NCBI GenBank assembly: GCA_026004735.1
Contig: BPJS01000001.1
Location: 3,731,641-3,795,640, forward strand
Length of the DNA stretch: 64,000 bases
Source of the DNA: Isosphaeraceae bacterium
GTDB lineage: Bacteria > Planctomycetota > Planctomycetia > Isosphaerales > Isosphaeraceae
Direction: 5' to 3'
Positions 44,903-53,148 of the stretch are shown here, piece after piece (within the stretch, counting starts at the first letter, position 1; each line of letters opens with the position of its first letter). The notes below the pieces were generated by a model that had not been told where the DNA came from, made no database searches, and was given only the letters and a program-made list of their open reading frames with translations. A program made the position numbers and the translations under genes.

Positions 44903-44991
44903 GCGGGAAGCGGTTGAGCGCGGCGGCCAGGTGGGCGTAGTCTGAAAGGGACTCGAGGCCGGGCAGAGCCTGGATGATGGGGGTGGCCGTC

Positions 44992-45555
44992 ATGAGCAGC
45001 ATTGAAGAGATTTGCCTGGAAGCCGAAGAGCGGATGGAGAAGTCGGTGCTGTTGCTGGCCGACCAGTTGAAGGGGGTCCGGACAGGGCGGGCACACACGG
45101 GGCTGGTCGATTCGATCCGAGTGGAATATTACGGCTCGCCGACACCCCTAAAGCAATTGGCGCGATTGAGCACCCCGGAGCCCCAGCAGATTCTCATCCA
45201 ACCGTTCGATCAGACGGCCATTGGCGAGATCGTCAAGGCGATCCAGACCAGTCCGCTGGGACTGACACCGATGTCGGACAACAAGGTGATCCGGCTCAAT
45301 GTGCCGACGCTCTCGGTTGAGCAGCGGCGCAAGCTGGAAGCGCGGGTCAAGGAGCTGGCCGAGGAGGCGCGGGTCTCGATCCGCAACATTCGACGCGATG
45401 CCAACAAGCAAGCCGATCAGGCGATGGCTGAACGGTTGCTGACCGAGGATGAAAACGCGAAATGCAAGGAGGAGATCCAGGCTCTGACGAAGCAGTACGA
45501 GGGGAAAGTCAACGAGCTCGCCGAGAAGAAGGCGGCCGAGATCCTGGAGGATTGA
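44992..45555 (+). CDS. frr: Ribosome recycling factor
   Basis: Splits post-termination ribosomes together with EF-G. 187 residues from the ATG at 44992 (GGGGGTGG upstream); an ATG at 44974 would add six residues. Conserved stretches: R-T-G-R-A-H (about 30-35), Y-Y-G-S-P-T-P-L-K-Q-L-A near 45-56, I-R-L-N-V-P-T-L-S-V-E-Q-R near 102-114, and N-I-R-R-D-A-N. A long helical C-terminal domain follows. Last gene of the translation series. Confidence 0.97.
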   Translation: MSSIEEICLEAEERMEKSVLLLADQLKGVRTGRAHTGLVDSIRVEYYGSPTPLKQLARLSTPEPQQILIQPFDQTAIGEIVKAIQTSPLGLTPMSDNKVIRLNVPTLSVEQRRKLEARVKELAEEARVSIRNIRRDANKQADQAMAERLLTEDENAKCKEEIQALTKQYEGKVNELAEKKAAEILED

Positions 45556-45615
45556 GGCGGCGCAAAGACGGGGTGGGGCCGAGAGTGGAAGGAAGCCGAG
45601 GCGCGAGGCGGATCG

Positions 45616-46647
45616 GTGCGTGAGGTGCTGGCGGGACTGATGGCCGGGGCCTCGCTGGACGAGGATCAGGCTGCCGGCGCGGTCGGGCTGGTGCTCGACG
45701 GAGTGGCCAGCGAGGCGGAGGTCGCGGCGTTTCTGACGCTGGTGCAGGCACGCGGGGTAACTTCGACGCTATTGGCCGGGGCGGCGCGGGCGGTTCGGTC
45801 GCGGATGCGGACGCTTGAGGTGCCGGAGCACCTACGTCCGCTGCTGGATACCTGCGGGACGGGCGGAGACGGGGCGGAGACGTTGAATGTCTCGACGGCG
45901 GCGGCGGTGGTGGCGGCGGCCTGCGGGGTTCGGGTGGCCAAGCACGGGAATCGGGCGGCGACCGGACGGTCGGGCAGTTCCGATGTCTTGGAAGAGTTGG
46001 GGATATCGATCCAGACAACGACGGCGGGACTGATCCGTTGCTTGGAAGAGGTAGGGATTGGGTACGTGCATGCCCCAGCGTATCACCCGGCGCTCAAGGC
46101 GGTGGCGGCGGTGCGGGCACGGTTGCCGTATCCGACGCTGTTCAACCTGATCGGGCCTCTGGTCAATCCAGCGCGGCCGGAGTTGCAATTGATCGGAACG
46201 CCGGATCGGTCACGCCACGAGCTGATGGTGGCGTGTCTGGGGCATAGTGGTGCAAGCGGGCCAAAGCGTGCGCTGGTGGTGCACGCCGAGGACGGACTGG
46301 ACGAGATTTCGCTGGGGGCGGCGACACAGGCGACGTGGCTGGATCCGGGAGGCGAGCGTCGGCGGGAGCGGATCGAACCGTCGGCGTTTGGGCTGAGTCG
46401 GGTCGATGCGAGGCAACTTCGGGTCGAAGGTCCGCGCGAGAGTGCGTCGCGGATTCGAGCGATCTTGTCTGGGGAAGCCGACCCGGCGCGGGGCGTGGTG
46501 GTGGCCAACGCGGCGGCGGCGCTTGTGCTGGCCGGGGTCGCGGCGGGCCTGGTCGAGGCGGCGGAGCGCGCCGACCGCGCAATCGCCGAGGGGCTGGCCC
46601 GGCGGACGCTGGAGGAGTGGTCGCGGGTCAGCCGCCTGGGGGAGTGA
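45616..46647 (+). CDS. trpD: Anthranilate phosphoribosyltransferase
   Basis: Second step of tryptophan synthesis: anthranilate plus PRPP gives phosphoribosyl-anthranilate. 343 residues. The PRPP loop D-T-C-G-T-G-G-D-G (about 78-86) and N-V-S-T-A-A-A (about 91-97) are intact. K-H-G-N-R-A-A-T-G-R-S-G-S-S-D (about 110-124) departs from the usual K-H-G-N-R-S-V-S-S-K-S-G-S-A-D at several positions, though the shape is kept. A G-P-L-V-N-P motif follows. Start GTG at 45616. No other trp gene is adjacent. Its last 20 nt overlap the end of the convergent GNAT gene. Confidence 0.93.
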   Translation: MREVLAGLMAGASLDEDQAAGAVGLVLDGVASEAEVAAFLTLVQARGVTSTLLAGAARAVRSRMRTLEVPEHLRPLLDTCGTGGDGAETLNVSTAAAVVAAACGVRVAKHGNRAATGRSGSSDVLEELGISIQTTTAGLIRCLEEVGIGYVHAPAYHPALKAVAAVRARLPYPTLFNLIGPLVNPARPELQLIGTPDRSRHELMVACLGHSGASGPKRALVVHAEDGLDEISLGAATQATWLDPGGERRRERIEPSAFGLSRVDARQLRVEGPRESASRIRAILSGEADPARGVVVANAAAALVLAGVAAGLVEAAERADRAIAEGLARRTLEEWSRVSRLGE

Positions 46648-47122
46648 GGCGGTCGGTCCAAAGTTGTTCAAAGACGTGGTAGCGGGCGGGGGCGAAGCCG
46701 AGGGCCTGGTAGGTGGCCATGGCGGGGAGATTCTGATCTTCGACGTAGAGGCGGAGGCCAATGACGTCGGGCTGGGAGCGAGCGGCGGCTTGGATGGCGG
46801 AGATCAAGGCGCGGCAGAGGCCCTGGCGACGATGGGCGGGCAGGACGTACACACTTTGGAGCCACCAGAGCCAGCCGTTGCGCCAGTCGCTCCACTCGCG
46901 GGTGATGGCGGCCTGGGCGGCGATGGTCGAGTTGATGTGGGCAACCCAGTAGCGGAGGCGATCGGGGTCGCGGAGGGCGGCCTCGACGCCGCGGGCCAGG
47001 ATGGCAGGATCGAGGAGCTTGCCTTCGGTTTCGTGGGCGAGCCGGGCGTTAAGCTGGGCAATGGCCGGGGCGTCGTCGGGCCGAGCCTCGCGGATGACGA
47101 GGCCGGAGGGCGGAGAGGTCAT
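46628..47122 (-). CDS. GNAT family N-acetyltransferase
   Basis: 164-residue acetyl-CoA-dependent acyltransferase. The acetyl-CoA loop is V-Y-V-L-P-A-H-R-R-Q-G-L-C-R-A-L (about 92-107), followed by L-R-L-Y-V-E-D-Q-N-L-P-A-M-A-T-Y-Q-A-L-G-F, a classic GNAT C-terminal pattern. Its ATG at 47122 overlaps the stop of the rhomboid gene (ATGA), so the two are co-translated. The 3' end overlaps trpD by 20 nt on the opposite strand. Acceptor unknown. Confidence 0.87.
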   Translation of the reverse strand: MTSPPSGLVIREARPDDAPAIAQLNARLAHETEGKLLDPAILARGVEAALRDPDRLRYWVAHINSTIAAQAAITREWSDWRNGWLWWLQSVYVLPAHRRQGLCRALISAIQAAARSQPDVIGLRLYVEDQNLPAMATYQALGFAPARYHVFEQLWTDRLTPPGG

Positions 47123-48054
47123 GAGGGAGAGCCTCGGCGTTGGCGGGCGCGCCGGCTGGCTTCGTCGAGGACACGGCGTTCGGCCTCGTTGAGGGCGTCG
47201 CGTCCTTCGCGGGCGATCTTGGCGAGGACCAGGTCGAGCTGGGCGTCGAGCTGTTCCTGGGTGAGGAGGGAGGATGCCGGTTCGCGGCTCTGGCGAGCGG
47301 ATTCGGGGCGGTGCAATGAGGAGACGGCACGGGGGCGGACCGGCTCGCGCCGATCGGGGACGATGACGCGGAGTCGAGGCCGGAACCGCGGCCAGCGAAG
47401 ATGTTGGAGGCGGATGCCGGATTGTTTGTAGAGGAAACCGCAGGCGGCGCCGGTCAGGTGGGCGGCGAAGGCGCGGCCGGAGCCGGGAGCGCCTTGGATC
47501 TGGGCCAGGAGGGCGAAGGCGTCGTTGCCGAGATAGAGGACCAGGAACGCCCACAGGGGCATCGGGAAAATGAAGAAGAGGAGGATTTTGCGATTGGGGA
47601 AGAGCAAGGTGATGACCACGGCGACGGCGGTGACTGCGCCCGAGGCGCCGATCATGACACTGCGGCTATCGCCCAAGGCGGCGTCGATGAGGGCCCAGCC
47701 GAGGGTGCTCAGGACAGCGGAGGCGAGGTAGAAGAGGGTGAATTCGCGGGAGCCGAGCAGGGATTCCAGCTCGGAGCCGAACCACCAGAGGAAGAGCATG
47801 TTCCAAATAATGTGGAAGACGTCGCGAGGGGAGTGGAGGAAGGAGGCGGTGACCAGTTCGTAGAGGCGGAACTCGCGGAGGATGCCGGAACTGGTAGCGC
47901 CGAGCCATTCTTGCAACGGAAGACGAAAGAGGATTTGCAAGAGATAGATAGCGACGTTCAGAGCGATCAGCGTGCGGGTGGCGGGAGCCGGGCCGGCAAA
48001 CCACTGCCAGGGTCCGCTGCCGTCGCGGTAGTATTCGCGGTCGTAGATGCCCAT
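47119..48054 (-). CDS. Rhomboid family intramembrane serine protease
   Basis: 311 residues starting M-G-I-Y-D-R-E-Y-Y-R, a common opening of this subfamily. Six membrane helices span about 28-220. The catalytic Ser is in G-A-S-G-A-V (about 143-148) and the His in A-A-H-L-T-G-A-A-C-G (about 199-208). H-I-I-W-N-M-L-F-L-W-W-F-G is the loop-2/helix-2 hallmark. The C-terminal cytosolic helical domain (about 265-311, L-L-T-Q-E-Q-L...L-N-E-A-E-R-R-V-L-D-E-A-S) is a DUF6576-type extension. Frame continues upstream to 48216 without homology. Substrate unknown. Confidence 0.92.
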   Translation of the reverse strand: MGIYDREYYRDGSGPWQWFAGPAPATRTLIALNVAIYLLQILFRLPLQEWLGATSSGILREFRLYELVTASFLHSPRDVFHIIWNMLFLWWFGSELESLLGSREFTLFYLASAVLSTLGWALIDAALGDSRSVMIGASGAVTAVAVVITLLFPNRKILLFFIFPMPLWAFLVLYLGNDAFALLAQIQGAPGSGRAFAAHLTGAACGFLYKQSGIRLQHLRWPRFRPRLRVIVPDRREPVRPRAVSSLHRPESARQSREPASSLLTQEQLDAQLDLVLAKIAREGRDALNEAERRVLDEASRRARQRRGSPS

Positions 48055-48303
48055 GCGGGAGTCCGCGGTGGGTTTGGGAGCGGAGACGGTGATGATCAGG
48101 GGCGGCTCGGGCGTCGTCGGAGCGGTGCGCCGTTGCTCGACACCCTCATCTTTGGTCGCAGAGCGATGGCTGTCAACGAGTGGAGCGAGGAAGGGGTTTT
48201 TGGGGGTGAACGGCACGAACCGCCGAGGCTGCGTCGGTTGAGCGGAGAGGGCAATCTGGCGGAGCTGAGGGGTGGGGGGCGTGGTTACTACGGGGAGGGT
48301 CAG

Positions 48304-48678
48304 CTAGTCGTCGATCAGGGCCGCGATGGCCTCGGGGACGGAGTCGTAGAGCGGCCAGATGGTGTCGAAGCGCGTGATTTTGAGGAGGTTGAGAACGTCG
48401 GGCGAGGAGCCGGCCAGGGCGAGGGTCCCGCCGCGGTTGCTGATGCGTTTCCAGCAGCGGATCAAGAGGGCCAGGAAGGCGGTTCCGAAGACGGGCAAGT
48501 GGGTCAGGTCGACGACCACCAGGGGAGCTTTGATGCCGTCGAGGGCGTCCAGGATCAGGGTGGCGGTGGCGTCGGCGTGGGCGGTATCGATGGACCGGAG
48601 CGCCGGGGAGGGCGAGACGACCAGAACCTCGCCATGACGAGCGATGGTCAGGGCATCGTCGCAATTGGGCGGCTTCAT
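48304..48678 (-). CDS. STAS-domain protein (anti-sigma factor antagonist-like)
   Basis: 124 residues forming one STAS domain: V-L-V-V-S-P at the start, V-V-V-D-L-T-H-L-P-V-F-G-T-A-F-L near 57-72, then two further strands/helices with L-A-L-A-G-S-S-P-D-V-L-N-L-L. In classical antagonists the phosphorylated Ser sits in D-S-S-G; here that place reads F-G-T-A, so phosphorylation by a partner kinase is doubtful unless Thr serves. No anti-sigma factor or phosphatase gene adjoins it. Start ATG 48678; the upstream in-frame stretch is rejected for lack of homology. Confidence 0.8.
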   Translation of the reverse strand: MKPPNCDDALTIARHGEVLVVSPSPALRSIDTAHADATATLILDALDGIKAPLVVVDLTHLPVFGTAFLALLIRCWKRISNRGGTLALAGSSPDVLNLLKITRFDTIWPLYDSVPEAIAALIDD

Positions 48679-48813
48679 GAACGAGAGCCCCGGGAAGTGC
48701 GGGAGGCGGTCCGGAAGAGCGGACCGGAGAGAAAGTCCCGCAAGAGTCACTCTCAGGTTAGTCGGTGAGCGCCGGGGGTTCAATCCGTGGGGAGGGGTGG
48801 GGTCGGCGCAAGA

Positions 48814-49041
48814 TCAAGCGGAGGGTCGGTAATTGGCAAATGCGCGGACGACCTCGTAGAGGTCAGGCGAGACCAAGACGGTGTCGTCAGCGAAGTCGTC
48901 GAGCCAGGTGAAGTTGTCGCGGTGGGCCTGGGCGAGTAGGGGGTAGAGGTCGTTGAGGCGGATGGCGATCGACGGGGAAGGCGACTCGTCGCGGTCGTCC
49001 TGGTCGGGCCGCGGGAAGATCCGCAAGCGTGCGGTGGCCAT
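48814..49041 (-). CDS. Small hypothetical protein (75 aa)
   Basis: Soluble 75-residue protein with AGGAGGG about 6 nt before the ATG at 49041. The sequence begins M-A-T-A-R-L-R-I-F-P-R-P and continues I-A-I-R-L-N-D-L-Y-P-L-L-A-Q-A-H-R. W-L-D-D-F-A-D-D-T-V and D-L-Y-E-V-V-R-A-F follow. It looks like a lineage-specific conserved small protein; I do not know its function. Same strand as the STAS gene, 135 nt upstream of it. Confidence 0.7.
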   Translation of the reverse strand: MATARLRIFPRPDQDDRDESPSPSIAIRLNDLYPLLAQAHRDNFTWLDDFADDTVLVSPDLYEVVRAFANYRPSA

Positions 49042-49362
49042 CGAATCCCTCCTACCTGGAGCCGAACCCCGGACCCGGGCGACACGGGAAACGGTCGCCG
49101 ATCGGGTTGGACGGAATCCTGCGGGTTGCCGTGCGTCCGCTCGACCGAGACGGATCACGTCGGGCGGAGAGTCAGGCTCTAATGGGATCGGCAACCTGGT
49201 TCGGTGACTTTGGCCGAATGCGACGCCGGTTCGGGTTCATCCGAGACGGAGATCGGCAAAAGGCGGCTTGGCCCTTGCGGATGTTTGCCCGAACTGCCCA
49301 GATTAGCTGTGCTGTGTGGTTTGGGGATTCGGGGTATTGAGGGATGAGGGGGGGGCGGATCG
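49042..49362. other. Divergent intergenic region
   Basis: About 320 bp between the small hypothetical gene and the DapA-like gene. No gene, RNA, repeat or convincing promoter seen. Confidence 0.45.
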
Positions 49363-50295
49363 ATGGATGGCAAGGGGTTGGGAGGGGTTGTGCCGCCGTT
49401 ACCGACGCCGATGACCGAGGATCGGAGAGATGTGGATCTGGATGCCTTGGTGGATCTGGTGGAGTGGCTTTTGGGGGCGGGGGTTCATGGGTTGTGGGTG
49501 TTGGGGACAACGGCGCGGTTTGACTTGCTGAGCGACGAAGCGCAGCGGGCAGTGGCGGAGGCGGTGGCCCGGCAAGTCGGGGGACGGGTGCCGTTGGTTT
49601 TAAATGTGAGTGATTTGGGGACGATCCGGACTTTGGCGCGGGGTCGGATGTTTGCGGATTTGCCGTATGACTATTACGCGGTGTTGCCGCCGTGGTATCA
49701 GCGGATGACGGAGGCGGAGGTCCGCGACTACTTTGTGAGGCTGGGAGACGAGCTGCCGCGGCCATTGGTGATTTACAACGCGCCTTGGGTTTGCAATGAG
49801 CTGAGTTTTGAGTTGTTACGGGAGCTCGGTGAGCATCCTCGGGTGGTGGGCTGCAAGGATGTGACTGGGGTGATGGGACGTGGTGAGGTGTGGAGTCGGG
49901 CGGAGCGGGAGGTGGCGGGATTTCGGTATTTGCACGGTTCGGATCGGATTGCGGAATCAGCGGTGTTGGGAGCGGATGGGTTTGTGTCGGCGTTGTCGGA
50001 TGTGGTGCCGGAGCTGGCGGTGGCCGTTTGGGAGGCGGCCGTGCGCGGGGATCAGGCGCGAGCGGCACGGATCCAGGTTCAATATACGCGGCTGGGGATG
50101 GGATTGAGTTTTGGGCCGATGCTGGCGTGTCTGGACGCAGTCGGCCGGCACCGAGGGCTGTTTCGTTCGATGTTGCCGCCGCCGTTGCGGCCGTTGGATG
50201 AGGGGGCGGCTCGGCGCGTCGTCGATTGGTTTGAGGCGGTGGGCTGGGAGCCAGATCGGCCGGTGCGGCCGGAGCCTTCGTGGGTGCGAGCCTGA
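49363..50295 (+). CDS. Dihydrodipicolinate synthase family protein
   Basis: 310-residue class I aldolase/lyase of the DapA/N-acetylneuraminate lyase superfamily. The Schiff-base Lys is in V-V-G-C-K-D-V-T-G (about 161-169). The catalytic Tyr is in V-I-Y-N-A-P (about 137-142). The usual G-T-T-G-E motif is changed to G-T-T-A-R (about 47-51). The change and the lack of lysine-pathway neighbours suggest it acts on a sugar acid or other keto acid rather than making dihydrodipicolinate. Cytosolic. Stands alone. Confidence 0.87.
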   Translation: MDGKGLGGVVPPLPTPMTEDRRDVDLDALVDLVEWLLGAGVHGLWVLGTTARFDLLSDEAQRAVAEAVARQVGGRVPLVLNVSDLGTIRTLARGRMFADLPYDYYAVLPPWYQRMTEAEVRDYFVRLGDELPRPLVIYNAPWVCNELSFELLRELGEHPRVVGCKDVTGVMGRGEVWSRAEREVAGFRYLHGSDRIAESAVLGADGFVSALSDVVPELAVAVWEAAVRGDQARAARIQVQYTRLGMGLSFGPMLACLDAVGRHRGLFRSMLPPPLRPLDEGAARRVVDWFEAVGWEPDRPVRPEPSWVRA

Positions 50296-50483
50296 GGCGA
50301 GGGGGCCAGGGAGTCTTGAGGGGGTTGGCCGGTGGGGGGTGGATCGGTGGCCGTTGGGGGAAGCTGAAGACCGGGGGCGACAGGTTGGGGGAGATTTGCT
50401 AAAGTCCGGACCGCTGGCGGCCGAAGGCGCCGGCCACCGTGGGGAACGCGGTGCGAGAGAGCGGCTCAGGGAGGAGCACCCGC

Positions 50484-51377
50484 ATGGATGCGCGGAGCTT
50501 ACGGGGCTGGATCGGGGTGGTGGTGGTGGGGGGGCTGGTCTCCGCTGGGGCGCGGGAGGCCGAAGCGGGGCGGGCGCGGACGCGCAATTTTGTGGTGGAT
50601 GCGCCGACGCAGCCGGCGGCAGAGGCGGTCGCCCGGCACGCGGAAGCCTTGCGGAAGACGATTGCGCGGGCGTGGTTGGGTCGGGAGCTGCCGGATTGGC
50701 CGAAGCCGTGTCCGGTGTACGTCAAGCTGACCGGCGGGGAACCGGGCGGCGTGACGACGTTTGATTTTGCCGAAGGGGGCGGGGTGACGCATCAGGAGAT
50801 CCGGGTGGAGGGGCGGTTGGAGCGCATTTTGGCGTCGGCGCTGCCGCACGAAATCACGCATACGATCTTCGCGGCGTATTTTGGGGGGCCCATGCCGCGC
50901 TGGGCCGACGAGGGGGCGTCGTTGTTGAGCGAGGATGAACGAGAGTTGGCGATCCATGATCGGATTGTGCTGGAGTTGTTGGCGCGTCGGGGCGAGCTTC
51001 CGTTGGCGCAGTTGTTCGAAGTCGAGGAGTATCCGAAGGATTTGCTGGGGTTTTATGGGCAGGGGTATTCGGTGTCGCGGTTTCTGGTCGAGATTGGTGG
51101 GCGGCCGCGATTCCTGCAGTTCGTCAAGGAGGGGATGGGCGGCGGGTGGGACGCGGCGGCCCGCAAGCATTATGGTTTGAGCAATTGCCGGGAATTGGAC
51201 CGGGCGTGGCGGGCCTGGCACAAAGTGACGCTGGCCTCAGGGAAGCCGAGCAAACCTCCGCTGATCGTGCGTGCGCAGTCGGCGGATGAGGGGATGGAAG
51301 CGCGGTCGGCTCCGGTTGAGGCGGTGGGAATGGCGTCTGAGGAGCGGCGTGGGCGGAGCGTCTCGGTCACGCAGTGA
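50484..51377 (+). CDS. Secreted peptidase-MA-like zinc metallopeptidase
   Basis: 297 residues. A signal peptide (about 1-28: basic start, V-V-V-V-G-G-L-V, then A-E-A-G) precedes a gluzincin-type domain. The zinc site is H-E-I-T-H (about 119-123), followed by R-W-A-D-E-G-A-S-L-L, whose Glu is the likely third ligand. Proteins of this type are common but poorly studied in planctomycetes; proteolytic activity is assumed from the motif. GGGAGGAG lies 7 nt before the ATG at 50484. A candidate promoter, GCGACA-17 nt-TAAAGT, is at 50377-50405. Confidence 0.83.
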   Translation: MDARSLRGWIGVVVVGGLVSAGAREAEAGRARTRNFVVDAPTQPAAEAVARHAEALRKTIARAWLGRELPDWPKPCPVYVKLTGGEPGGVTTFDFAEGGGVTHQEIRVEGRLERILASALPHEITHTIFAAYFGGPMPRWADEGASLLSEDERELAIHDRIVLELLARRGELPLAQLFEVEEYPKDLLGFYGQGYSVSRFLVEIGGRPRFLQFVKEGMGGGWDAAARKHYGLSNCRELDRAWRAWHKVTLASGKPSKPPLIVRAQSADEGMEARSAPVEAVGMASEERRGRSVSVTQ

Positions 51378-51835
51378 GTGCTAACGGCCGGGACGGTTGG
51401 AAGGAACACGAGGGGAATCGACGCGACCGTTCGGGTCGGGATGTCGGCAGAGACGGATCGCTCAGCGGCGCCGGAGCAGAAGGAGGCCGACGGTCTCGCA
51501 TGGAGCGGCGCCGGCGGAAACCCCTTGGTCGCATGACGGAGGTGCGTCGAGATTGCCAGCGCGCGTGGGGAGCGCGAACAGGAGAGGCGGTTCGCTAATG
51601 GTTTGTGTGGTGCTGGCTTGCCTGTCAGAATGAGGACGAAACGGAGCGGGTTGGCGGGCGGTTGGTGGAAAGGCCCGCCGACCCGGAGCCGGCGTGACGG
51701 TCACAGACCGGCATCCGCGATTGAATCAACGGTTGCGGCTTGGGATCGACGTTCGGAGCGTGAGCCAATCGGTCGGCGAACGATACCGGAGTGATCCTGG
51801 GACGCTCAAGCCAGGGGCTTTGGGAGGGCTTGAAG
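51378..51835. other. Gene-free stretch before the TAT-exported oxidoreductase
   Basis: About 460 bp with no supported gene. Short open frames here are Arg/Gly-rich and lack ribosome binding sites. No structured RNA was recognised, and no strong promoter could be picked out. It probably holds the control region of the three-gene series starting at 51836. Confidence 0.45.
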
Positions 51836-53116
51836 ATGAGACCGGTAGGGGCGAACCGTCGGACGTTTTTGATGGGTACGGCGGCGACGGTGGCGGCTAG
51901 CGGCGGTCTGGGCCTGGATGCGGCGCTGGCCGGTCATGTTTGGGGGAGCGATCGGATTCGGGTGGGGTTGGTCGGGTGCGGCGGCCGCGGTACCGGTGCG
52001 GCCGAGCAGGCGTTAACGGCCGACGAGGGGACGGTTCTGGTCGCGATGGGGGATGCGTTTCGCGATCCGATCGAGTCGAGCCTGTCGGCGCTGAAGGCGT
52101 CGGCGGTGGGATCGCGGCTGGAGGTGCCCGAAGAGCATCGCTTCGTGGGGTTTGATGCCTACCAAAAGGTGATCGACGCGGTCGATGTGGTGCTGCTGGC
52201 GACGCCGCCCGGATTCCGGCCGATTCACTTCGCGTATGCGGTGGAGAAGGGTCGGCACGCGTTTATTGAGAAGCCGATGGCGGTGGACGGGCCGGGCTTG
52301 AGGACGTATCTGGCGGCGGCGCGGGCGTCGAAGGAGAAGGGACTTTCGGCGGTGCATGGGTTCTGCTGGCGATATCACCACCCGCGGCGTGAGACGATGA
52401 AGCGCGTGCACGATGGGGCGATCGGCGAGATCCGGGCGATCGAGACGACGTACAACAGCCAGGGAGTCTGGGATCCACGGCGGACCCGGGAACAGTGCCA
52501 GAGCGAGATGGAGTACCAGATGAGGAACTGGTACTACTACGACTGGCTGAGCGGGGACCATATCGTCGAACAGGCCGTGCACGCGATCGACACGATGGCC
52601 TGGGCGATGGGCGACATCTTGCCGGAGCGGTGCTGGGCGGTCGGAGGCCGCCAGGCGCGGACGGAAGCCAAGTATGGAAATATCTGGGACCATTTTTCCG
52701 TGGTCTATGAGTATCCGAATGAGGTGCGCGGGTATCACCACTGCCGGCATTGGCCGAACACGCCGACGCATGTGAAGGATTACATCCTGGGGAGCAAGGG
52801 GGTTGCCGATGTGTTTGGCAATCGGATCCGGGGGACAGAGTCGTGGCGGTTCCGGGGTGAAGGGAACAACATGTATCAGACCGAGCATGACGAGATGTAC
52901 GCGGGGCTGCGGTCGGGCCAGCCGGTCAATAACGCCGAGCAGGCGGGGTTGAGCACGCTGCTGGCGATCATGGGCCGGGATGCGGCGTATACCGGGCAGG
53001 TGGTGACGCCGGAGATGATTCTGGAATCGACCCGGGCGCTGGTGCCGACGGAGTTCGCCTGGGGAGATGCGCCGCGGCGGCCGGTTCCGGTGCCGGGAGT
53101 GAACACGGTCGTTTGA
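51836..53116 (+). CDS. Gfo/Idh/MocA family oxidoreductase with TAT signal
   Basis: 426 residues. The N-terminus has N-R-R-T-F-L-M-G-T-A-A, a twin-arginine motif followed by a hydrophobic stretch and A-L-A, so the protein should be exported folded with its cofactor. The Rossmann motif G-L-V-G-C-G-G-R-G (about 46-54) and the E-K-P motif (about 150-152) are intact. H-I-V-E-Q-A-V-H-A-I-D supplies the conserved active-site His/Asp. The ATG at 51836 has GGGAGGG 8 nt upstream. Followed after 32 nt by the DUF1080-methyltransferase gene. Likely oxidises or rearranges a sugar in the periplasm. Confidence 0.92.
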   Translation: MRPVGANRRTFLMGTAATVAASGGLGLDAALAGHVWGSDRIRVGLVGCGGRGTGAAEQALTADEGTVLVAMGDAFRDPIESSLSALKASAVGSRLEVPEEHRFVGFDAYQKVIDAVDVVLLATPPGFRPIHFAYAVEKGRHAFIEKPMAVDGPGLRTYLAAARASKEKGLSAVHGFCWRYHHPRRETMKRVHDGAIGEIRAIETTYNSQGVWDPRRTREQCQSEMEYQMRNWYYYDWLSGDHIVEQAVHAIDTMAWAMGDILPERCWAVGGRQARTEAKYGNIWDHFSVVYEYPNEVRGYHHCRHWPNTPTHVKDYILGSKGVADVFGNRIRGTESWRFRGEGNNMYQTEHDEMYAGLRSGQPVNNAEQAGLSTLLAIMGRDAAYTGQVVTPEMILESTRALVPTEFAWGDAPRRPVPVPGVNTVV

Positions 53117-53148
53117 GGATGGATGGGAGCCGAGCAGGAGTGAGGACC

